Shown here: positions 7,775 through 16,706 of the stretch, piece after piece | How the letters are laid out: the number at the start of each line of letters is the position of its first letter | How positions within the stretch are numbered: position 1 is the stretch's first letter | The notes under the pieces: generated by a model | The model's input: only the letters and a program-made list of their open reading frames with translations | What the model was told of the DNA's origin: nothing | Databases searched by the model: none | Made by a program: the position numbers and the translations under genes | From: Rossellomorea vietnamensis | Lineage (GTDB): Bacteria > Bacillota > Bacilli > Bacillales > Bacillaceae_B | Direction: 5' to 3' | NCBI RefSeq assembly: GCF_025398035.1 | Contig: NZ_CP104558.1 | Coordinates: 1,674,001-1,738,000 of the forward strand | Length of the DNA stretch: 64,000 nucleotides

Positions 7775-9253
7775 TTGGGAAATAGAGCTGATGATCATCA
7801 TTATGGTGATCTTTCTTATCCGGATGATATGGTTTCAATCGTTAACAATGGATTGACTCCTACACAAAAACAAAAGAACATAATCATCATCGGGGCTGGC
7901 ATGGCGGGATTGGTTGCAGGTTCCTTATTGAAAAAGGCGGGTCATTCCGTTACCATCCTTGAAGGAAGTGACCGGATTGGAGGAAGGGTCTATACGCTGA
8001 GAAAACCTTTTTCAGAAGGCCAATACCTGGATGTAGGAGCCATGCGATTTCCAGAAACCCATGATTTAGTATTTGAATATATTCGTAAATTCAACTTACC
8101 GACCAATGAGTTCATCAATAAGAGCGATCTATATCTCGTAAATGGAGTTCAAACGACAGATTCCAACTACAACTCAAATCCAGGTATCTTCAAGTACCCT
8201 TTCCCCCCTGAGGAACAAGGCAAAACAGCCATCGAATTATTATCCTCTGCCGTCAAACCTTTTTTAGACTTGTACGAAAAAGCAAGCCCAGAGGAACAGG
8301 AACGGTTACGGTTGAAGTTTGATCATTATTCTTTCGATGTTTTCTTGCGGTTCAATCCAATCGGAACGTCCCTTTCTCCCGAAGCCATCCGTATCGTAAA
8401 GGTCATCCTCGGTATAGAAGGGTTTCCCGAGCTATCATTCGTTGATATTCTTCTTGATATTGTCCGAACGGTCTTTAATGATAAATTAAAGTTTTATGAA
8501 ATAGATGGTGGAAACGATAAGCTTCCCTACTCTTTCTTGCCGGAGCTTCATCAGAATATCTTCTACTCCCAAAAGGTCCATGGAATTGTTCAGAAGGATG
8601 ACGGCGTTGAGGTCATCACAAGAGATCGCACGACAAACCGTTACCACCGCTTTCTGGGGGACTATACCATCGTGACGGTCCCTTATTCTGTATTTCAATT
8701 CATTGATGTCCAGCCCCACGAATCCATCTCCTTTCAGAAATGGAAGGCGATACGGGAGCTCAATTATGTCTCATCTGTGAAAATTGGGTTGGAGTTCAAA
8801 TCGAAGTTCTGGGAAACCATCAACATAGGCAATATCATAACAGATCTTCCTATCCGATATACGTACCGTCCAAGCCATGGGATCGGGGTCGCTGGTCCCG
8901 GTGTCATGCTCGGGAGTTACAGCTGGGGACAGAATGCCAATCTGTGGAACTGCTTGCCTGAAGACGAGCGGATACGTGAAGCACTTCAGGGACTGTATAA
9001 AATATACGGAGATCAAGTGTACAAAGAATTTTCAAAAGGTGCCTCTTACAGTTGGGGGGAAAACCAATTCTCTGCCGGATGCTTTACCCTATTCGCCCCG
9101 AACCAGGCTACGGACTTTTCCGATTCCCTGTACTTACCGGAACACCGCATCCACTTTGCCGGAGAACACACCTCCCCTTTCCACGGCTGGGTGGAAGGGG
9201 CAATTGAATCAGCCATACGTGCCGCCTATGAAGTCAACAAAAGAACGGATTGA
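7775..9253 (+). CDS. Flavin monoamine oxidase / L-amino-acid oxidase-like protein
   Basis: A 492-residue FAD enzyme expected to oxidise an amine or L-amino acid to an imine with release of H2O2. The dinucleotide-binding motif IIIIGAGMAGLVAGSLL is near the N-terminus, followed by GSDRIGGRVYT. The C-terminal FAGEHTSPFHGWVEGAIESA is the FAD-closing motif of the family. Length and the N-terminal extension match amine oxidases related to Bacillus YobN. TTG 7775 is preferred because AGGGGGAG lies seven nt upstream; ATG 7745 has none. No signal peptide is seen. Confidence 0.85.
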   Translation: MGNRADDHHYGDLSYPDDMVSIVNNGLTPTQKQKNIIIIGAGMAGLVAGSLLKKAGHSVTILEGSDRIGGRVYTLRKPFSEGQYLDVGAMRFPETHDLVFEYIRKFNLPTNEFINKSDLYLVNGVQTTDSNYNSNPGIFKYPFPPEEQGKTAIELLSSAVKPFLDLYEKASPEEQERLRLKFDHYSFDVFLRFNPIGTSLSPEAIRIVKVILGIEGFPELSFVDILLDIVRTVFNDKLKFYEIDGGNDKLPYSFLPELHQNIFYSQKVHGIVQKDDGVEVITRDRTTNRYHRFLGDYTIVTVPYSVFQFIDVQPHESISFQKWKAIRELNYVSSVKIGLEFKSKFWETINIGNIITDLPIRYTYRPSHGIGVAGPGVMLGSYSWGQNANLWNCLPEDERIREALQGLYKIYGDQVYKEFSKGASYSWGENQFSAGCFTLFAPNQATDFSDSLYLPEHRIHFAGEHTSPFHGWVEGAIESAIRAAYEVNKRTD

Positions 9254-9256
9254 AGA

Positions 9257-9290
9257 GAGGGACGGACCTTTGTTCCAAAGGTCCGTCCCT
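9257..9290. repeat. GGGACGGACC family inverted repeat, short form
   Basis: Perfect 15-bp arms AGGGACGGACCTTTG and CAAAGGTCCGTCCCT with a 3-nt loop, beginning 4 nt after the amine oxidase stop. The 33-bp core is identical to the copy at 11007-11039. Confidence 0.9.
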
Positions 9291-9295
9291 ACTGT

Positions 9296-9661
9296 TTAGT
9301 ATACTTTTGCCATAATCAACATGGAGATGAATACGGACATGATGGTAAGGCTGGTTATGACGTACATTAGATTCATAGCAGTTAGGTCAATCAGGCCAAT
9401 CCCGAGAGTTGACATGATGATGATGAAAAAACCTAATATGGCAAAGTACGAGTAAAAGATTCCCTTTTCCCTGATCATCTTCATCCGCTCATCCTTCTCC
9501 TTGAACTGTGGATAAAGATAATACATGCAAAAGCTCATGACGGTCAAGGCCAGCGGATTAAGAGCGTAGTACGGAAATTTCCCTGCTGAGATGCCGATGA
9601 AAAACAAGAAAGCAGTCTGGAGTGCCATAATCCAACCAATAATTAGATAACTCTTCGTCAC
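9296..9661 (-). CDS. Small membrane protein paired with an Xre regulator
   Basis: A 121-residue protein with four predicted membrane segments and a charged cytoplasmic loop around KEKDERMKMIREKG. The family is unknown to me. It starts at GTG overlapping the stop of the upstream Xre gene (GTGA), so the two are coupled. Small four-helix proteins encoded with Cro/CI-type regulators are common in Bacillaceae and are thought to form sensor or immunity modules; the role here is inferred from arrangement only. Confidence 0.7.
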   Translation of the reverse strand: MTKSYLIIGWIMALQTAFLFFIGISAGKFPYYALNPLALTVMSFCMYYLYPQFKEKDERMKMIREKGIFYSYFAILGFFIIIMSTLGIGLIDLTAMNLMYVITSLTIMSVFISMLIMAKVY

Positions 9662-9870
9662 AATTTCTCCCCCTCTTTCTCTTCATAAACAAAAATCTCT
9701 TCAATAGACGCTTCAAATACTCTCGCTAACTGAAAAGCAAGATTCAAAGAAGGATCATACTTCCCCTTTTCAATTGAAATAATGGTTTGTCTTGATACTC
9801 CGAGTCTCGCAGCTAATCTTTCCTGTGAGTATCCAAATGTCTTTCGGTATTCTACCAATTTATTTTTCAA
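9658..9870 (-). CDS. Xre/Cro-CI family transcriptional regulator
   Basis: A 70-residue single-domain helix-turn-helix protein. The segment YSQERLAARLGVSRQTIISI is the DNA-binding motif, and the rest matches short YozG/YvaO-like regulators. TTG start at 9870 with AAGGAGGT eight nt upstream. It is the first gene of a two-gene operon whose promoter carries a dyad, which suggests autorepression. Confidence 0.85.
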   Translation of the reverse strand: MKNKLVEYRKTFGYSQERLAARLGVSRQTIISIEKGKYDPSLNLAFQLARVFEASIEEIFVYEEKEGEKL

Positions 9871-9896
9871 AGAGAGCTACCTCCTTATATTTCCAC

Positions 9897-9937
9897 ATGA
9901 TATTGTAAAGGAAGCTTTACGTCAAGTGTCCTTTACA
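9897..9937 (-). promoter_or_regulatory. Promoter and dyad operator of the Xre operon
   Basis: On the minus strand TTGACG (9920-9925) and TATCAT (9897-9902) are exactly 17 bp apart. The arms TGTAAAGGA (9904-9912) and TCCTTTACA (9929-9937) form a perfect 9-bp inverted repeat spanning the -35 box, so a bound regulator would exclude polymerase. Confidence 0.72.
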
Positions 9938-10000
9938 TAATTCAAATGAAACTTTTTAATCATTCATACGTATTTCCTAATAAGGATTATAAATAGGGAT

Positions 10001-10996
10001 GTGGGGATGTGGACACTTATGGAAGAAGTGATGAGCAAGCTTGAGGACTACCAAGAGATCTATTCGAAGTTAAAGAAACGTTTACGATGGAAAGTATCCG
10101 ATTCACGATCACTGATGATGGTGGCTTCGTTGTATGTAACGAATAAACGTCCCTTTCACATCGATCGATTTATGGAAATCAGTGACTATATTAAGAATAA
10201 CGTGGGAGCCTTTTCGACGTTAAAGCATGAAATCCGCTTCACTTTTGCGGCCATGCTCGATACACGTTTTGATGACTATCCATCTCGGTTCCATGAGTTT
10301 CTCTCTTTATATGATTCCTTGATCGGTGCTGGATTTTCAAGGGGATCGTTCTCCTATATCGCGGCTATGACGATGCTTTTTGATGGAGATAGGAAACAGG
10401 ATTTCGCTGCGTACGGTATGGAAGTGTATAAAAAAATGAGGGATCAACACTTTTTTTTAACAGGACACAGTGATTACCCCTTTGCCTTGCTCCTCTCCCA
10501 ACGGGAAGGAAATCAAGATGCCCTGATAGAAAAAATTGAGGGGTTCTATCATCAACTGAACTCAGCAGGATTTAGGAAAGGAAATGATCTGCAAAGTATG
10601 AGCCATATCCTATCCCTTCACTCTGAATGGTCTCAAGATGAGCTGGCTCAACGCTGCACTCACTTGTATGACACGTTTAAGCAAGTGGGCATCAAACCGA
10701 AAGCCATGTTCTATCCTCAAATCGCACTGCTTTCATTCGTGGACGAAGATCTTGCCCTGGTGAACCAGGTGAAGGATGTGTGGGAAGAATTGAACTCGAG
10801 CAAGGCTTTCAAGTGGCATAAAGACATCAACCTGATGATGGCCGTGAACATGCTCATCAGTGATAAGATCGAAAACAACGCTGTGATGCAAGTCAGTTTA
10901 TCCACGGCAATTGAAACGCTCATCCAGGCACAGCAGGCGACAATGATAGCAACCGTTGCAGCTGTTTCGGTCACGACGGGTGGCGGGGATTCTTGA
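10001..10996 (+). CDS. DUF4003 family protein
   Basis: A predominantly helical protein of about 331 residues that matches my recollection of the DUF4003 family of Bacillaceae (cytosolic, around 330 residues, function unknown). A hydrophobic alanine- and threonine-rich tail (AAVSVTTGGG) ends it. The start is uncertain: GTG 10001, ATG 10019 and ATG 10031 are all in frame, and none has an ideal ribosome-binding site. It stands alone, with an inverted repeat 10 nt after its stop. Confidence 0.68.
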   Translation: MGMWTLMEEVMSKLEDYQEIYSKLKKRLRWKVSDSRSLMMVASLYVTNKRPFHIDRFMEISDYIKNNVGAFSTLKHEIRFTFAAMLDTRFDDYPSRFHEFLSLYDSLIGAGFSRGSFSYIAAMTMLFDGDRKQDFAAYGMEVYKKMRDQHFFLTGHSDYPFALLLSQREGNQDALIEKIEGFYHQLNSAGFRKGNDLQSMSHILSLHSEWSQDELAQRCTHLYDTFKQVGIKPKAMFYPQIALLSFVDEDLALVNQVKDVWEELNSSKAFKWHKDINLMMAVNMLISDKIENNAVMQVSLSTAIETLIQAQQATMIATVAAVSVTTGGGDS

Positions 10997-11005
10997 ACAT
11001 AAATA

Positions 11006-11040
11006 GAGGGACGGACCTTTGTTCCAAAGGTCCGTCCCTC
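11006..11040. repeat. GGGACGGACC family inverted repeat, short form
   Basis: Arms GAGGGACGGACCTTTG and CAAAGGTCCGTCCCTC form a 16-bp stem between two convergent genes, 10 nt after one stop and 7 nt from the other. Confidence 0.9.
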
Positions 11041-11046
11041 CTATAA

Positions 11047-11982
11047 TTATTTCACTTTAATCACGATTTTCCCTTTTGCGTGGTGCGTTTCACTGAGTGC
11101 GTGAGCGTCTTTTAACCCTTGTTCACTCAGTTCGAATGTTTCTCCGATCACGGGCTTTAATTGACCGGATTCGTAAAGGCCGGCAAGCTTTGAGAGCTGC
11201 TCACCTTTAGGATCAAGCCAAAGGAATTCGGCTTTCACGCCGTACTTAGCTGCTTCCTCCTCTTTCGGGGGCTCTGCAATCGATACGAGCTTTCCATTTT
11301 CCTTGAGGACTTTATAGCTGTTCGATTGAACCTCTCCGCCCATGGTATCCACCACCAGGTCGAAGCCTTGTAACACTTCACTGAAGTCTTCTTCTTTATA
11401 ATTGATGAATTGATCGGCTCCCAATGATCGGACGAACTCCTCATTTTTTCCGCTTGCAGTTGTGGCGACATGCGCTCCGAAGCTTTTCGCAATCTGAATT
11501 GCAAAATTCCCTACTCCGCCGGATCCTGCGTGGATCAGCACCTTATCGCCTTCTTTGATTTCACCGAAGCCGACTAAGCACTGCCAGGCTGTCAATCCGG
11601 CCAGGGGAATCGCAGCCGCTTCTTCAAAGCTCATGCTTTCTGGCATTTTGGCAAGCAGTTCTTCATCTACTGCCACATACTCAGCATAAGTACCTTCCCT
11701 TGTCGTAGCCGGTCTTGCAAATACACGATCACCTACTTCGAATCCTTTTACATTTTTCCCTTTTTCAGCGATCACTCCCGCTGCATCCCATCCCAGGATG
11801 ATGGGGAATTCAAAGTCCAGCATCTCTTTTAAATAGCCTGCCCTCACCTTCCAATCGATGGGGTTGATGGATGTAGCATGATTTTCGAGCAGTATTTGAT
11901 GGTCCCCGATCACGGGCTTATCGACTTCTTTTTCCTGTAATACTTCTTTATCTCCATATTGATTGATGATGATGGCTTTCAT
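11047..11982 (-). CDS. NADP-dependent zinc-independent alcohol dehydrogenase / quinone oxidoreductase
   Basis: A 311-residue medium-chain dehydrogenase/reductase. The N-terminal GroES-like part carries NPIDWKVRAGYLKE and WDAAGVIAEKGKNV. The Rossmann part has VLIHAGSGGVGNFAIQIAK as cofactor loop. Zinc-ligand cysteines are absent, as in quinone oxidoreductases, so it most likely reduces quinones or unsaturated carbonyls with NAD(P)H. It is apparently monocistronic. Confidence 0.85.
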   Translation of the reverse strand: MKAIIINQYGDKEVLQEKEVDKPVIGDHQILLENHATSINPIDWKVRAGYLKEMLDFEFPIILGWDAAGVIAEKGKNVKGFEVGDRVFARPATTREGTYAEYVAVDEELLAKMPESMSFEEAAAIPLAGLTAWQCLVGFGEIKEGDKVLIHAGSGGVGNFAIQIAKSFGAHVATTASGKNEEFVRSLGADQFINYKEEDFSEVLQGFDLVVDTMGGEVQSNSYKVLKENGKLVSIAEPPKEEEAAKYGVKAEFLWLDPKGEQLSKLAGLYESGQLKPVIGETFELSEQGLKDAHALSETHHAKGKIVIKVK

Positions 11983-12170
11983 TCAAGCGCCTCCCTATAT
12001 TTTTTCATACGGTTTATGTTCCCTCTTCCTTAGGGTATTTAAACAATAGATAGCCCATCGGTATTTACACAGGATGTATTACTGGATTCTTCCCATTCAC
12101 TATTGTAAATTTAAGACAAACTACATAGTCATAAGCATATGGGAATCTATCTTTCTAAAGGAGGAACACG

Positions 12171-13589
12171 ATGCAACACTACAATCTCATCATCAATGGA
12201 GAACAAACCGGATCGGATCTTGACAAGAAAGAGGTAACCAATCCCGCAACATCGGAAGTGATCGCCACCATTCCCAATGGAGGTAAAAAAGAGGCTGTGA
12301 AGGCGGTGGATGCCGCTCATGAGGCATTCAAGGAATGGTCCCAATTCTCTGCTTACGAACGAAGTGAACTCATTCGAAAATGGTACGATCTTATTAATGA
12401 AAACAAAGAGGATCTTGCACGCACGATGACCATCGAGCAAGGAAAGCCTCTAAAAGAGGCACTCGGCGAAATTCAATATGCCAACGGATTCATCTCCTGG
12501 TACGCTGAAGAAGGAAAGCGGGTTTACGGAGAACAAATCCCTGCCACTCAGCGGAACAAGCGATTATTCGTCCATAAGCAGCCGGTCGGGGTCGTAGCCG
12601 TCATCACTCCGTGGAATTTCCCTGCGGCAATGATCACACGAAAGGTTGCACCGGCACTTGCCACCGGCTGTACGGTCGTGATCAAACCGGCCAATCAAAC
12701 CCCTTTGACTGCATTAAAGATGGCTGCCCTTGCTGAAGAAGCGGGCATCCCGAAAGGCGTCGTAAACGTCGTGACAGGAGATTCGAAATCCATCGGGGAA
12801 GCGTGGATGCAAGACACACGCGTCCGGAAACTGACCTTCACAGGTTCAACGGAAGTTGGTAAGGTCCTGATGAAGGGATCAGCGGACACCGTCAAGAAAA
12901 TATCCCTGGAACTCGGCGGTCATGCACCTGTCATCGTAATGGCCGACTCTGATCTAGAGAAAGCAGTCGATGGGGTCATTGCCTCAAAGTTCAGGAATGC
13001 CGGCCAAACCTGCGTCTGCTCCAATCGGATCTATGTCCATGAATCCATCGCAGATACTTTTTCTGAAAAACTGGTTGAAAAAGTGAAGGGACTGAGAGTC
13101 GGAAACGGGCTCGAAGAAGGCGTCGATATCGGTCCATTGATCGATGAGGATGCCATCGAGAAAGTCCGCAAGCATGTGGAAGATGCCGTAGACAAAGGAG
13201 CTTCCGTTGCCTACGGAGGAAAAGGAATAGAAGGGCTATATTTCGAACCGACCGTCTTGACGAACGTAAACGATGACATGCTGTGCATGAATGACGAAAC
13301 ATTCGGACCGGTCGCTCCGATCACCACCTTCAAAACCGAAGAAGAAGCCATCCAACGGGCCAATGACTCCATTTATGGCCTCGCTGCCTATGTGTTCACC
13401 GAGAATATCACGAAGGGAATCCGGATCAGTGAACAACTTGAGTACGGTATTGTCGGATTGAACGATGGGTTGCCATCGACCCCACAAGCTCCATTCGGAG
13501 GATTTAAGCAAAGCGGCCTCGGCCGTGAAGGCGGTCACCAGGGCATAGAAGAATTTTTGGAAGTGAAGTATATCTCCCTTGGATTGTAA
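12171..13589 (+). CDS. gabD: NAD(P)-dependent succinate-semialdehyde dehydrogenase-like aldehyde dehydrogenase
   Basis: A 472-residue class 3 aldehyde dehydrogenase. Catalytic glutamate lies in LELGGHAP and the nucleophilic cysteine in [11 protein letters not shown]; the TCVC motif is typical of GabD, where the second cysteine can act as a redox switch. [17 protein letters not shown] and FTGSTEVGK form the cofactor-binding region. It probably oxidises succinate semialdehyde to succinate in the GABA shunt; no GABA aminotransferase is adjacent. AAAGGAGG precedes the ATG and a strong terminator follows. Confidence 0.85.
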   Translation: MQHYNLIINGEQTGSDLDKKEVTNPATSEVIATIPNGGKKEAVKAVDAAHEAFKEWSQFSAYERSELIRKWYDLINENKEDLARTMTIEQGKPLKEALGEIQYANGFISWYAEEGKRVYGEQIPATQRNKRLFVHKQPVGVVAVITPWNFPAAMITRKVAPALATGCTVVIKPANQTPLTALKMAALAEEAGIPKGVVNVVTGDSKSIGEAWMQDTRVRKLTFTGSTEVGKVLMKGSADTVKKISLELGGHAPVIVMADSDLEKAVDGVIASKFRNAGQTCVCSNRIYVHESIADTFSEKLVEKVKGLRVGNGLEEGVDIGPLIDEDAIEKVRKHVEDAVDKGASVAYGGKGIEGLYFEPTVLTNVNDDMLCMNDETFGPVAPITTFKTEEEAIQRANDSIYGLAAYVFTENITKGIRISEQLEYGIVGLNDGLPSTPQAPFGGFKQSGLGREGGHQGIEEFLEVKYISLGL

Positions 13590-13600
13590 GCACAAATCAC

Positions 13601-13645
13601 AGACAAAGGCACGCATCCCCATGCGTGCCTTTGTCTATTTTTTTT
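13601..13645 (+). terminator. Terminator of the aldehyde dehydrogenase gene
   Basis: The stem AGACAAAGGCACGCAT with ATGCGTGCCTTTGTCT is followed by eight T's. It overlaps the 3' end of the convergent small gene 13635-13808. Confidence 0.88.
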
Positions 13646-13808
13646 GAAAACGCTCCTTGATTTCCCTGTATAGATACAGTGCCCCGGCCATTAGGAATAA
13701 GAAAATGATAAAATTCATATTTTCCGGTCCAGTAAACCCGTCAAACCCTTGCAAAAATAAGAATAGCATTCCGAAAGAAAGGTAGATTGCCGCTGCAACA
13801 TGCTTCAT
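13635..13808 (-). CDS. Small membrane protein, 57 residues
   Basis: A short frame opens at ATG 13808 after GGGGGAG and encodes a 57-residue peptide with two hydrophobic segments (AAAIYLSFGMLFLFLQGF and FIIFLFLMAGALYLY) and a basic end EIKERFQKK. The good ribosome-binding site and the two-helix hairpin pattern support a real gene. The family is unknown to me. Its last codons lie in the T tract of the convergent terminator. Confidence 0.6.
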   Translation of the reverse strand: MKHVAAAIYLSFGMLFLFLQGFDGFTGPENMNFIIFLFLMAGALYLYREIKERFQKK

Positions 13809-13905
13809 GGAACCAGCTCCCCCTACTTTTTATATACATATTCCAGACTTGTTGCTTGCATAACTGAAGATAGTCAAGAAATTAACATTATAGTAGGAAA
13901 ATTCA

Positions 13906-13934
13906 TTGACGGCACAAATAGCCTGTGCTAGATT
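13906..13934 (+). promoter_or_regulatory. Promoter of brnQ
   Basis: TTGACG (13906-13911) and TAGATT (13929-13934) are 17 bp apart with an extended TG before the -10 box. The spacer itself is a dyad (GCACA and TGTGC at its two ends), a possible operator. Transcription would start near 13941, leaving a leader of about 195 nt. Confidence 0.65.
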
Positions 13935-14034
13935 GTGAGTATTAATGAAATTTTAAAAAAGAAGAAAAGTATGAATATAGCAAATCTACTTTTGCATCCG
14001 AAAGTTTGGACCATACAGAATATGGTTAGTTATG

Positions 14035-14073
14035 CGAGTTCAGACTCGTCCCTGATCAGGGGGCGGGTTTTTT
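14035..14073 (+). promoter_or_regulatory. Attenuator in the brnQ leader: overlapping antiterminator and terminator
   Basis: The terminator stem starts with ACTCG (14044-14048) and ends with CGGGT (14064-14068), followed by T's to 14073, 62 nt before the brnQ start. The same ACTCG can instead pair with CGAGT at 14035-14039. The two hairpins exclude each other, as expected of transcription attenuation. T-box hallmark sequences were not found, so the sensing element is unclear. Confidence 0.6.
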
Positions 14074-14135
14074 CATGTGTGATGTAAAATGTGACGGATG
14101 GCCTATCTGACGGTCATGAATTTGGAGGCGTGTTT

Positions 14136-15434
14136 ATGAGAAAAAAAGATGTCCTGATTTCGGGGTTTATGCTTTTTTCGTTATTTTTTGGTGCAGGGAA
14201 TTTAATCTTCCCGCCCTATCTCGGGATGGAATCCGGAACCCACTTTATAGCAGCGATTTCCGGATTTATTTTAACGGCAGTGTTCCTGCCTTTTTTGACG
14301 ATCATTTCCGTATCCCTTTCAAAAAATGGATTATTATCGATTGGTGATCGGGTCCACCCTGTGTTCGGGATCGTTTTTGCCATCGTCATTTATATGTCCA
14401 TCGGTGCTCTTTACGGAATCCCGAGGGCTTCCAATGTGGCGTACGAATTGGGATTTTTGCAGATCGTCAGTGTGGAAGGGCGGCTTCCCTTATTATTATT
14501 CTCGATCGCTTTCTTTGGGTTAACCTACTTGCTCACCATCAATCCTAAAAAAGTGATTGATCTCGTCGGACAATTCTTAACACCTATATTACTCTTAGTA
14601 CTGGCTGTACTATGCGTACAGGCTTTTATCACGTTTGATTATACTGATGCAGAAGCAAGCGAGAAGTTCCAGTCAGCACCGTTCCTGAAAGGCTTCCTTG
14701 AAGGGTATTTTACGATGGACGCCGTGGCAGCCCTCGCTTTCGGCATTGTCATCATCAATGGATTGAAAGATAAAGGAGCTTCCGGTAAAAAAGAGCTGAT
14801 CCGCGGAACCATCAGTGCCGGAATGATTGCCGCCATTGGACTCGTGATGGTGTATCTTTCCCTCGGGTGGATCGGACGCGTGATTCCCCATGAAGCACCT
14901 ATCAGTAATGGCGCAGAAATACTTGTGTTAGCATCACAGCAACTATTTGGGTACAGCGGCAATCTCCTTTTTGGTTTAATTGTAATGATTGCCTGTTTGA
15001 CGACATGCATCGGACTGATCAATGCGTGCGGGCGCTTTTTTCATGAGATTTATCCAAGATACTCCTATAAAGCATATGTACTGATTTTCATCCTGATCGG
15101 GATGGCCGTTACCAACCTGGGGCTGAATATGATCTTAAAGGTCGCCACCCCCCTGCTTGTTCTCATTTATCCCGTGGCGATAGTACTCGTAGCCCTTTCG
15201 CTCTTTCAGCACTTCTTCGGAGAAAGCAGAAGGATGTATGTATATGGTGTCAGCATAGCGGCGGTCTTTTCCTTATACGAAATGCTCGCAAGCCTCAACT
15301 TGAAAATGGAAGGAATCCAGGACGCACTGAGCGTTCTTCCACTGAGTACAAATGGACTCGCCTGGACCACCCCCACCCTATTGGCTGCCATCATCGGATA
15401 CGGACTGGACCTCTTTCAAAAGAAAATCATTTGA
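14136..15434 (+). CDS. brnQ: Branched-chain amino acid:cation symporter BrnQ
   Basis: A 432-residue LIVCS-family carrier with about twelve membrane helices. The opening FMLFSLFFGAGNLIFPP is a family signature. It imports leucine, isoleucine and valine with Na+ or H+. ATG 14136 is chosen for GGAGG at 14124-14128; the longer frame from 14091 would run back toward the leader terminator. Its TGA is shared with a solo repeat arm. Expression is probably controlled by the leader attenuator. Confidence 0.9.
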   Translation: MRKKDVLISGFMLFSLFFGAGNLIFPPYLGMESGTHFIAAISGFILTAVFLPFLTIISVSLSKNGLLSIGDRVHPVFGIVFAIVIYMSIGALYGIPRASNVAYELGFLQIVSVEGRLPLLLFSIAFFGLTYLLTINPKKVIDLVGQFLTPILLLVLAVLCVQAFITFDYTDAEASEKFQSAPFLKGFLEGYFTMDAVAALAFGIVIINGLKDKGASGKKELIRGTISAGMIAAIGLVMVYLSLGWIGRVIPHEAPISNGAEILVLASQQLFGYSGNLLFGLIVMIACLTTCIGLINACGRFFHEIYPRYSYKAYVLIFILIGMAVTNLGLNMILKVATPLLVLIYPVAIVLVALSLFQHFFGESRRMYVYGVSIAAVFSLYEMLASLNLKMEGIQDALSVLPLSTNGLAWTTPTLLAAIIGYGLDLFQKKII

Positions 15435-15446
15435 GGGACGGACCTC
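15432..15446 (+). repeat. Solo arm of the GGGACGGACC repeat overlapping the brnQ stop codon
   Basis: TGAGGGACGGACCTC is present without a partner arm. Its first three bases are the brnQ stop codon. An ordinary terminator follows. Confidence 0.85.
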
Positions 15447-15450
15447 TCAT

Positions 15451-15501
15451 AAAAAAGCAGCAAGCGAATGTGACCTATCACATTTCCCTTGCTGCTTTTT
15501 T
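15451..15501. terminator. Bidirectional terminator between brnQ and an acetyltransferase gene
   Basis: AAAAAAGCAGCAAG pairs with CTTGCTGCTTTTTT around a longer loop containing a second dyad (TGTGA, TCACA). Confidence 0.85.
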
Positions 15502-15958
15502 ATATACTGGTCCGTTTTTGATAAACTTTCATGGAATCTCCACTGAGGCCAATGGCTTCTGTTAAATGAGTCCATCCGTATTTTTCATAATAGCCTTCGA
15601 GGTCAGTCGTCAGGTAAAGACTGTCGTACCCTTTTTTATGAGCTTCGCGGAGGGCATGGTCGAGGAGGGTCGAACCAAGCCCTTCCCCTCTCTGGTGAGG
15701 GTGAACATACAGACATGCAAACCATGGAAACAGGTCCTGACGGCTGTTGAGATCGTTTCTTAGTAAAGCGTACGTGCCGATGATGTCCCCCTCACGAACA
15801 ACGATATAAAAACGGGGAAGATCCGCTTCCGTCTGACAGGAATGTAACATGCAGTCATGGTAGAACCTGTAATTATCCTCATTCCCCCATTGTCCCCAGA
15901 ACACGTTCACTGCTTGTTCAAACATGCTTGAATCCTTATGTAATTCAATTATTTTCAT
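15500..15958 (-). CDS. GNAT family N-acetyltransferase
   Basis: A 152-residue GNAT. The acetyl-CoA pyrophosphate loop is HPHQRGEGLGSTLLDHAL, preceded by the strand FACLYV. The C-terminal part has YYEKYGWTHL, common in this family. Its substrate (small amine, antibiotic or protein terminus) cannot be judged. It is monocistronic, and its stop lies at the edge of the shared terminator. Confidence 0.82.
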   Translation of the reverse strand: MKIIELHKDSSMFEQAVNVFWGQWGNEDNYRFYHDCMLHSCQTEADLPRFYIVVREGDIIGTYALLRNDLNSRQDLFPWFACLYVHPHQRGEGLGSTLLDHALREAHKKGYDSLYLTTDLEGYYEKYGWTHLTEAIGLSGDSMKVYQKRTSI

Positions 15959-16040
15959 TGCGTTTTTCCTCTCTCACTTATTGAATGTATCACTACTACA
16001 TTCTTCATCCGTGACAGAAAACCTTTTTCCAAAATGAAAA

Positions 16041-16072
16041 TGGCACGTTCAAGAATGAACGCGCCTTTTTTG
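16041..16072. terminator. Terminator downstream of the VOC protein gene
   Basis: The stem GGCACGTTC with GAACGCGCC (one mismatch) has a T run on the plus side and a weaker T-rich tail on the minus side, just past the stop at 16079. Confidence 0.6.
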
Positions 16073-16078
16073 CATCAA

Positions 16079-16573
16079 TTAGTAAGCCCCATCGGAGTAG
16101 GTTAATTCATAGCTGTGGGAATAAATCTCGAAAATATTCCCGAATGGATCTTCCACATACACCATGCGGTACGGTTTTTCACCAGGATAATATTCACGGA
16201 CCGGCATACGCTGCTTTCCTCCGTGCTGCTTGATCTTTTCGACCATGCCTTCTACATCGGGATCCTGGATACAGAAATGGAATAATCCCGTCTTCCAATA
16301 CTCAAAGTTGTTCTCAGGTTTTTCATTGTGGGGGAATTCGAATAGCTCGATTCCGATTTTATCTCCTGTTGCCATATGGGCGATCCTGAACTTCTCCCAA
16401 TCGTTCCCGAACACGTCGCGGCACATCTGACCGATGGCCGTGTCGTCATTTTCGACATCAGAAGGTTCCATGATGACATACCAGCCGAACACCTCTTGGT
16501 AAAATTTTATCGCCTTTTCAAGGCTTGGGACGGATAGTCCTATATGAGAAAATGATCTTGGATATGGTAACAT
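16079..16573 (-). CDS. VOC/glyoxalase family protein
   Basis: A 164-residue protein of the vicinal oxygen chelate fold. The first beta-alpha-beta module begins FSHIGLSVPSLEKAIKFYQE and the last contains VYVEDPFGNIFEIYSHSYE, with the metal-ligand histidine and glutamate at conserved positions. Function may be lyase, dioxygenase or resistance protein. ATG 16573 is chosen because AAGGAGG lies upstream. A divergent HxlR regulator starts 133 nt away and is its likely controller. Confidence 0.82.
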   Translation of the reverse strand: MLPYPRSFSHIGLSVPSLEKAIKFYQEVFGWYVIMEPSDVENDDTAIGQMCRDVFGNDWEKFRIAHMATGDKIGIELFEFPHNEKPENNFEYWKTGLFHFCIQDPDVEGMVEKIKQHGGKQRMPVREYYPGEKPYRMVYVEDPFGNIFEIYSHSYELTYSDGAY

Positions 16574-16706
16574 CGTAAATGACTCCTCCTTCGTTTTGAT
16601 TAGTTTCATCTAACACGACTTCATTATACGAAGATGAGCGGCTCTATGTAAGAATGCACTTTTTTGTGAGAAACTAACCTTTAGGTAAGAAAGGACTGGT
16701 TATGAT

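Noticed and set aside
13941..14075. T-box riboswitch upstream of brnQ
   Set aside because: No T-box bulge or specifier-type conserved sequence was found, only competing hairpins.
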